Shown: in pieces, positions 58,506 to 64,000 of the stretch
Position numbering within the stretch: position 1 is the stretch's first letter
How the letters are laid out: every line of letters begins with the position of its first letter
Assembly: GCA_022432975.1 (NCBI GenBank)
Contig: CM039505.1
Coordinates: 18,217,716 to 18,281,715, forward strand
Direction: 5' to 3'
DNA: 64,000 nt
From: Begonia masoniana
Lineage: Eukaryota; Streptophyta; Magnoliopsida; Cucurbitales; Begoniaceae
The notes under the pieces: model-generated
What the model was told of the DNA's origin: nothing
Seen by the model: the letters and a program-made list of their open reading frames with translations, nothing else
The model's database searches: none
Made by a program: the position numbers and the translations under genes

Positions 58506-59020
58506 TTTAGTGGCCGAATGTGATTTAATAAGTCATGCGCGATGCACGTGCTCACCGGATGATGTTTCTTATCTAGTGAGATTTTAATGAGTCACGTGTT
58601 TGACTCGTGTTCACCGGTGGATGTCCACTATTGGGCGATGTTTTAATTGAACATGTGAAACCCACGTGCCTACCAGAAGATATCTTCTATTAGGCGATGA
58701 TAAGTGAGTCTCGTAGAGTACACGTGATAAATCGGATGGGGCACACCCTGCCAGCCGATGCATGCAAATCCATGCAAACCCGAGTAGAATCACGTCAAAT
58801 GATTTGAGGACATTTCTCCCTATCCGATTATGTTTTGGAGCTGATAATTGAACTTAATCGACTGACTTTGTCGATGAGTGAATTTTTGAAACATGAAGGA
58901 GTCAAGTTTAAGTTTTTTTTAAAAAAAAAGTACCAATAATGAATAGGGTGTGGAAATTAAGAAGTAAATGATTATGAATGTCATGTTACGTGGCGATCCC
59001 ATCGGGGTCGTTACATCATT

Positions 59021-59505
59021 TCCTCAAGGAAGTTCTTCAAGCTATCATACCAAGCTCTAGGAGCCTGCTTAACTCCATAGAGGGCCTTTCTTAGTTTGTA
59101 AACATAATCAGGTTTTTCAAAGTCTTCAAATCCTAAGGACTGTTCTACATAAACTTCTTCCATGATATATCCATTTAAAAAGACACTCTTTACATCTATT
59201 TGAAAGAGTGTAAAGTTTTTGTAGCAAACATAGTCTAAGAGCATTCTAATGGATTCTAGCCTAGCTACAGGTGCAAAGGTTTCCTCAAAATCAATTCCTT
59301 CTTCTTGATTGTAACCTTTGGCAACTAACCTAGCTTTGTTTCTTACTACAATCCCATTTTCATCCATTTTATTCTTATAAACCCACTTAGTTCCAATAAT
59401 AGGATGATCAATAGGTTTTGGAACAAGTTCCCAAACATTGTTCCTTTCGAATTGGTTTAGTTCATCTTGCATTGCAACAATCCAATTTTCATCCAATTCG
59501 GCTTC
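59021..59505 (-). pseudogene. copia RT, first part, C1
   Basis: It contains [24 protein letters not shown]-type word [57 protein letters not shown], and [19 protein letters not shown]. These are the thumb-proximal and palm motifs A and B regions of copia reverse transcriptase. A stop at 59506-59508 separates it from integrase. It ends in the solo LTR insertion. Confidence 0.92.
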
Positions 59506-61155
59506 CTAAAACTTCTTAGGCTCTATCTGAGAAATAAATGCCACATTGGCACAGAGATTCCTAAGAGAGGATCTGGTCTTAACACCTAATGAATGATCAC
59601 CTAAGATTTCATCTATTGGATGGTTTCTAATATACTTCCAATCTCTAGGAAGATCTGCAGATTCATCTTTAACAGGAATAATTTCTAGAGAACTTGCAGA
59701 TGGTTCTAAAGATTTTTCTACTAGAGGAGTATCTGTAGGATTTTCTAAAGAAAGAGAATCGAATTGTTTATCCAAGGTAACATCCTCATCCACATAGATT
59801 GTGGGCTGAGGGGACTTATCAAAGTTGACATGGACCGACTCTTCAACAACTAGAGTTCTCTTATTGAATACCCTATATGCTTTACTGGTCAGAGAATAAC
59901 CAAGAAAAATTCCAAGATCAGATTTGGAATCGAATTTTCCTAAGTTATCCTTAGTGTTAAGAATGAAGCATTTACTACCAAAGGCTCTAAGGTATTTGAC
60001 AGATGGAGTTTTTCCACTCCAGAGCTCATATGGAGTTTTCTCAAGAATAGGTCTTATTGAGACCCGATTAAGCACATAACAGGCTGTTGCAACAGCTTCA
60101 GCCCAGAAATACTTAGGAAGAGAGGTTTCATTAAGCATAGTTCGAGTTAGCTCTTGGAGAGATCTATTCTTCCTCTCAATAACATCATTTTGCTGAGGGG
60201 TCCTAGGAGAAGAGAAGTTGTGCTCAATTCCATGTTTGAGACACAAGAGTTCAAATCTTTCATTTTCAAATTCTCCTCCATGATCATTACGAATAGCAAT
60301 AATGGTGAGCTCCTTTTCATTTTGAACTCTTTTCCTAAAGCTAGAAAAGGTATCAAAAGTCTAATCCTTAGACTTCAGAAAATATACCCAAGTGAACCTA
60401 GAGAAGTCATTTACAATAACAAAGGCATAAAGTTTGCCTCCTAAGTTGGCTATATTGGAGGGACCGAAGAGGTCCATATGAAGGAGTTGGAGAGACTTTG
60501 AAGTAGAAATTGCATTCTTAGATGCAAAGGAACTTTTGATCTGCTTACCCATTTGGCAGGCTTCACAGACCTTATCCTTCTCAAAGGATATCTTAGGGAT
60601 TCCTCTAACTAAATTCTCCTTAGTAATCTTAGCTAAAGTATCCATCCCTATATGTCCTAATCTTCTATGCCAAATCCAAGAATCATGGGAAGAATTAACA
60701 GCAAAGCATTTTTCGTCAACATGCTCAATAGTATCCATGTCAATAATATAGATATTTTCTTTCCTATAGCCAGTGAACAGAGTTTTGTCATTAGATGCAT
60801 CTTTAATTATACAAGAGTTTGATTTAAAAATCATCTCATAACCTTTATCACATAACTGGCTAATACTAAGCAGATTATGCTTTAATCCCTCAACTAACAG
60901 CACATTTTCAATAGTAGGATTAAAACTGTTACCTATATTGCCAATGCCAACAATTTTGCCCTTTTGGTTTCCACCAAAAGTGACACTTCCTTTCTTTTTG
61001 TTGACAGCAGCAAACATGGTTGAGTCTCCTGTCATATGCCTCGAGCATCCACTATCGAGGTACCACTGATTCTTTCCAAGAGAGCACTCAACCTGCAAAA
61101 CAGTAATCAATTGGTCTTCTTAGGTACCAAAATCTTTTGGGTCCTAGTGTTAGGC
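59506..61155 (-). pseudogene. copia protease and integrase, C1
   Basis: Protease: WYLDSGCSRHMTGD with the DSG active site. Pre-integrase: WIWHRRLGHIGMDTL and CEACQMGKQIKSSF (HHCC finger). Integrase core: LLHMDLFGPS, VIVNDFSRFTWVYFLKSKD, then a TAG at 60361-60363, then DHGGEFEN, HNFSSPRTPQQNDVIERKNR and the downstream WAEAVATACYVLNR, TPYELWSGKTPSVKYLRAFG, ESVHVNFDKS. The acidic triad D, D and E of the core is present. A stop separates it from RT. Confidence 0.92.
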
Positions 61156-62636
61156 CTAGGTCTCCTTAGGAACCCATTGCAGTTTACTGCCAGATTTTAT
61201 ATTGTTCGATTTTAAGGGACACTCAAAGGATTTATGCCCTACTTCATTACATGCATAACAAGTGGACGGTTTAACAAAGAAATTCTTGAAAACTTTCCTT
61301 TTATTGAACTTATCATAACCTCTACCTGCCTTATCATGAGTAGCTCTATGATTTCCTATCAGCAGTGTTAGATTCTTGCTACCATTTGAGAACCAAAGAA
61401 CAAGTTTATTCAAAGTCTCATTTTTCTTTTTAAGTTCACTAACTTCCTTTTCATACAGATTAGTTTCCTTGGCATGCTTTTCAACTATATTTGTATTTTC
61501 ACTTTTCAACAAATTATATTTACTTTTAAGCATACTAAATTGCTTAACCAAGTCATTAAAAGCGTCAATTAGTTCACCTTCTTCATTATCACTTTCGCTA
61601 TCACTTAAAGTACTTGAAGAAGAAGTACTAACCTTTTCTTCGTGTGCCATGAAGCACAAATTTGCAACTTCTTCATCTTCTGAAGAGGAGGTGTCACCTT
61701 CATTGTCATCCCAAGTGGCCTTCATAGCCTTCTTCTTGAACTTCTTGGGATTCTTAGCATGTGGACAGTCGACCTTCATGTGCCCTGGCTTTCCACACCC
61801 AAAACAAGTGATCTCCTTTTCCTTTTAAGGCTTATCTTCTTTCGAGAATTTCCTCCCATGCATCCTTTTTCTCTGGAGAAACTTGCTAAATCTTCTAGTG
61901 ATGAGAGCAATGTCCTCATCATTTTCTTCCTCTTCAGATTCTTCTGGTTTGCTTGAAGAGGCTTTGAGGGCTATGTCCTTTCTCTTGGAGATCTTCTTTT
62001 CCTTGAGATCCTCCTTCTCATTGGCCCTCATGGTTATCTCATGAGTCATCAATGAGCCAATGAGCTCTTCAAGTTTGAGAGCTTTGAGATCCTTTGCTTC
62101 CTGAATTGCAGTCACCTTTGGCTGCCAGTTTCTTGGAAGACATCTGCGGATCTTCCTGACCTGTTCTTCACTAGAATAAGATTTACCAAGAGCTTTCAAA
62201 CCATTAGTTATGTTAGTAAATCTTGTAAACATGGAAGAGAAAGACTCATCCTTAGGCATAGAAAATAATTCATACTCGTGTATGAGCATATTCAGTTTGC
62301 TCTCCTTCACCTGATTTGTGCCCTCGTGTGTGACCTCTAATAGGTGCCAAATCTCTTGGGCACTCTCACACTCTTGTACTCTATTGAACTCGTCTATATT
62401 CAGAGCACAGTACAGGGTATTTACGGCTTTGGCATTTAGGCTTAAATTTTTCTTGTCTGATTCAGTTAGTTCATGCTAACTCCGTTTTCAGTTTTCATGG
62501 CTTTAAATGGACCAAATTCTATATTATTCTATATGTCATAGTTCATAGCCTGAACATAAATTCTTATCCTAGATTTCCAGTACACATAATCATTACCATC
62601 GAAGAATGGAGGTCTAGTGGTAGACTGACCTTCCAT
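61156..62636 (-). pseudogene. copia gag with two zinc knuckles, C1
   Basis: It starts MEGQSTTRPPFFDGNDYVYW at 62636. A TAG about 35 codons later lies where Trp is expected, and further breaks occur to about 62310. The gag core (UBN2 type) then reads HEYELFSMPKDESFSSMFTR, ALGKSYSSEEQVRKIRRCLP and MTHEITMRANE. A knuckle CFGCGKPGHMKVDC lies near 61795 next to a stop. An acidic, Ser-rich segment, a coiled coil (LLKSENTNIVEKHAKETNLY) and a second knuckle CYACNEVGHKSFEC follow. Confidence 0.85.
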
Positions 62637-62711
62637 TTGTGTAGAGTGTGTTAAATGCCATTTCAAAACTCAATATTTTCTAGATAAACAACTTAGACAA
62701 AATTAAACCTT

Positions 62712-62723
62712 GCTCTGATACCA
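62712..62723 (-). promoter_or_regulatory. Primer binding site of C1
   Basis: Minus strand TGGTATCAGAGC, a perfect initiator tRNA-Met site, two bases inside the 5' LTR end. Confidence 0.95.
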
Positions 62724-62725
62724 AT

Positions 62726-64000
62726 TGTAGGATCGAGATTGTCTAAGAGGGGGGGTGAATTAGACCTTTTAAAAATTTCTTTAACTAATCAGCAAGCACA
62801 ATAATAAAAATAACAGAGAAAGAGAGAAAAACTAACACAAGAGTTTTTACGTGGTTCGGGCAAAACCTGCCTACATCCACGCTTCAAGGTTCCCCCTTGA
62901 AGATCCTTAACCTTCTCCTCACAAGAATAAACTGATCGGAATTCCTGGCTCCGATCAACTGCCTTTTACAGATCTGGATTGTACTTGACGGGCGTCAATC
63001 CACTGCCTTATACAGATATTTGAGTTTGTAAAAATTCAAGCTCAGACTACACTCTCAAAGATTAAAATCTCAACTTATCGAATCGAGAGGTGTAGATGAA
63101 ATACAGAGTATGATAGATTTAGCAGATTAGGGCTCAAGAGTAAAAATTCGCAAAAAAGTTGTTTCTTCGTGCTCTAACCTCAGCTTAAATACTCTGTCTG
63201 ATTTTGCTTCACAGAATTGAATGCTTCTTTCTTCAAATGGAAAATGTTACCGTTGGGAAGCATCCGTACTGAAGCAGATATCCGTTGCATCTGAAATTGC
63301 TGTTCGTCGTCGCCATTAAAGTTCTGGAGTTAATGCTGAAAACGACGTCACTGTAGCTTCGCAGTTATATTCAAATTGGGCGGAAGATCACCGGTGGAAG
63401 CAGCTTTAAAAAATCGGAACGTTACGGTGGATGCAACTTGAAAAGCCATCGGCAGATGCAACATGATAGGCTATCGGTAGATACAACTTGGAATGCTATC
63501 GGCAGATGCACCTTAAAAAATTCATCGGCAGATGTATCTTGAAATTTCATCGGCTGAAGCATCTTGACATTCCATCGGCAGATGCATCTTGACATTGCAT
63601 CGGCAGATGCATCTTCAAACGCCATCGGCAGATGCAGCTTGAAAACGCCATCGGCAGATGCAGGCCTTGTACTCCATCGGCAGATGCAAGCCTTGTACTC
63701 CATCGGCAGATGCAAGCCTTGAACTCTATCGGCAGATGCAAGCCTTGAACTCCATCGGCAGATGCAAGCCTTGAACTCTATCGGCAGATGCAAGCCTTGA
63801 ACTCCATCGCCTTTTGTCGTTTCGTGATCGGCATGTGTGATTCTTTAAACTCCACTGTTTTTGTCGTTTACCTATCGGTGGATGCCATTCTTTTCTTCAA
63901 CCGGTGGATGTCTTCTTGTCTTTTAGCTATCGGTTAATGTGAACATTTTATACAATTTTAGCCTTGTACACTTAACCAATATTGTTAGAAAACTAAAATA
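62726..64000 (-). repeat. 5' LTR of C1, cut by window end
   Basis: It matches 50113-51442 closely, and some 150 bp should lie beyond the window. Differences from the 3' LTR are scattered single bases plus fewer minisatellite units (about 15, at 63416-63805). Confidence 0.92.
63416..63805. repeat. 25-26-bp minisatellite in C1 5' LTR
   Basis: Same unit as in the 3' LTR. Relative to it, units are missing both near the variable end (one of the ATGTATCTTCATACG type) and in the homogeneous end. Confidence 0.9.

Larger units (their letters stand above)
55345..59015 (+). mobile_element. 3.67-kb solo gypsy LTR inside C1 reverse transcriptase
   Basis: It starts TGTAACACCCGAGATACGAC, ends GGGGTCGTTACA, and is flanked by TCATT at 55340-55344 and 59016-59020, a perfect target duplication. 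There is no PBS, no PPT and no coding sequence. The block TAGGGCCCTACACCATAAGGATACTAGGAG and the CCCACTGGTGGAGGCC repeats match the G1 LTR, so it belongs to a related Tekay-like family. It is much longer than the 2.5-kb G1 LTR because of its minisatellite and an internal duplication. Confidence 0.92.
50113..64000 (-). mobile_element. SIRE-like Ty1/copia element C1, almost complete
   Basis: Order on the minus strand: 5' LTR (62726 to beyond the window), PBS, gag, protease, integrase, reverse transcriptase, RNase H, spacer, ORF3, PPT, 3' LTR (50113-51582). Reverse transcriptase is split by a solo gypsy LTR. Stops in gag and at the ends of the protease-integrase and integrase-RT parts, plus a frameshift in ORF3, make it defective. 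The base pairs left of 50113 (GTTAG, 50108-50112) are the presumed target duplication; its partner is out of the window. Confidence 0.92.

Noticed and set aside
55345..59015. A large intron or a host gene inside C1 reverse transcriptase
   Set aside because: Exact TCATT duplication and TG...CA ends with LTR similarity to G1 make a solo LTR the direct explanation.
1..64000. tRNA genes
   Set aside because: I saw only primer binding sites (TGGTATCAGAGC), which are complementary to a tRNA end; no cloverleaf-like sequence was recognised by eye.

Overview
This is nuclear DNA from a flowering plant, most likely a eudicot. The evidence is intron-rich genes with GT-AG splicing, a mitochondrial-type HSP60, a plant-type GRIM-19 subunit of complex I, an ING1-type PHD-finger gene, and a landscape dominated by Ty1/copia and Ty3/gypsy chromovirus LTR retrotransposons primed by initiator-tRNA-Met sequences. 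I cannot name the species.

Layout. 1-5795: 3' part of a SIRE-like copia element (called C3 here, + strand) with a third ORF that is split by a complete Cassandra TRIM (2307-3131). 5796-20164: a Tekay-like chromovirus (G1, + strand). C3 sits in its 5' LTR, a 5.6-kb non-autonomous gag element (N1, about 7497-13110) in its protease, and a solo copia LTR (15757-16944) in its integrase. 20165-26520: a fragment of a plant-transposon-type protein, degraded LTR-like sequence and AT-rich spacer. 26521-38588: a gene island with GRIM-19/NDUFA13 (-), mitochondrial HSP60 (+) and ING1 (-). 39240-49559: a copia remnant (C4, -) whose LTR was hit by a complete chromovirus (G2, -, 39751-49101, target duplication CACAC). 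49556-50112: a hAT-like end. 50113-64000: a near-complete SIRE-like copia element (C1, -) whose reverse transcriptase is split by a 3.67-kb solo gypsy LTR (55345-59015, target duplication TCATT) carrying a 47-bp minisatellite. The 5' LTR of C1 runs off the window.

The three host genes are reconstructed exon by exon. All splice phases close: 143 aa (GRIM-19), 574 aa (HSP60) and 248 aa (ING1). GRIM-19 and HSP60, both mitochondrial, are divergently transcribed from a shared region of about 1 kb with a telo-box motif. HSP60 and ING1 converge with about 410 bp between their stops.

The most unusual items are N1, which carries gag plus an unrecognised protein with a repeated module where pol should be; the ORF3 protein of the copia elements, which has a relative outside any copia element at 20219-20599; and arrays of palindromic words in three different element families. 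Two duplications whose copies differ mainly or only by short indels may be assembly artefacts. No element here looks able to move by itself.
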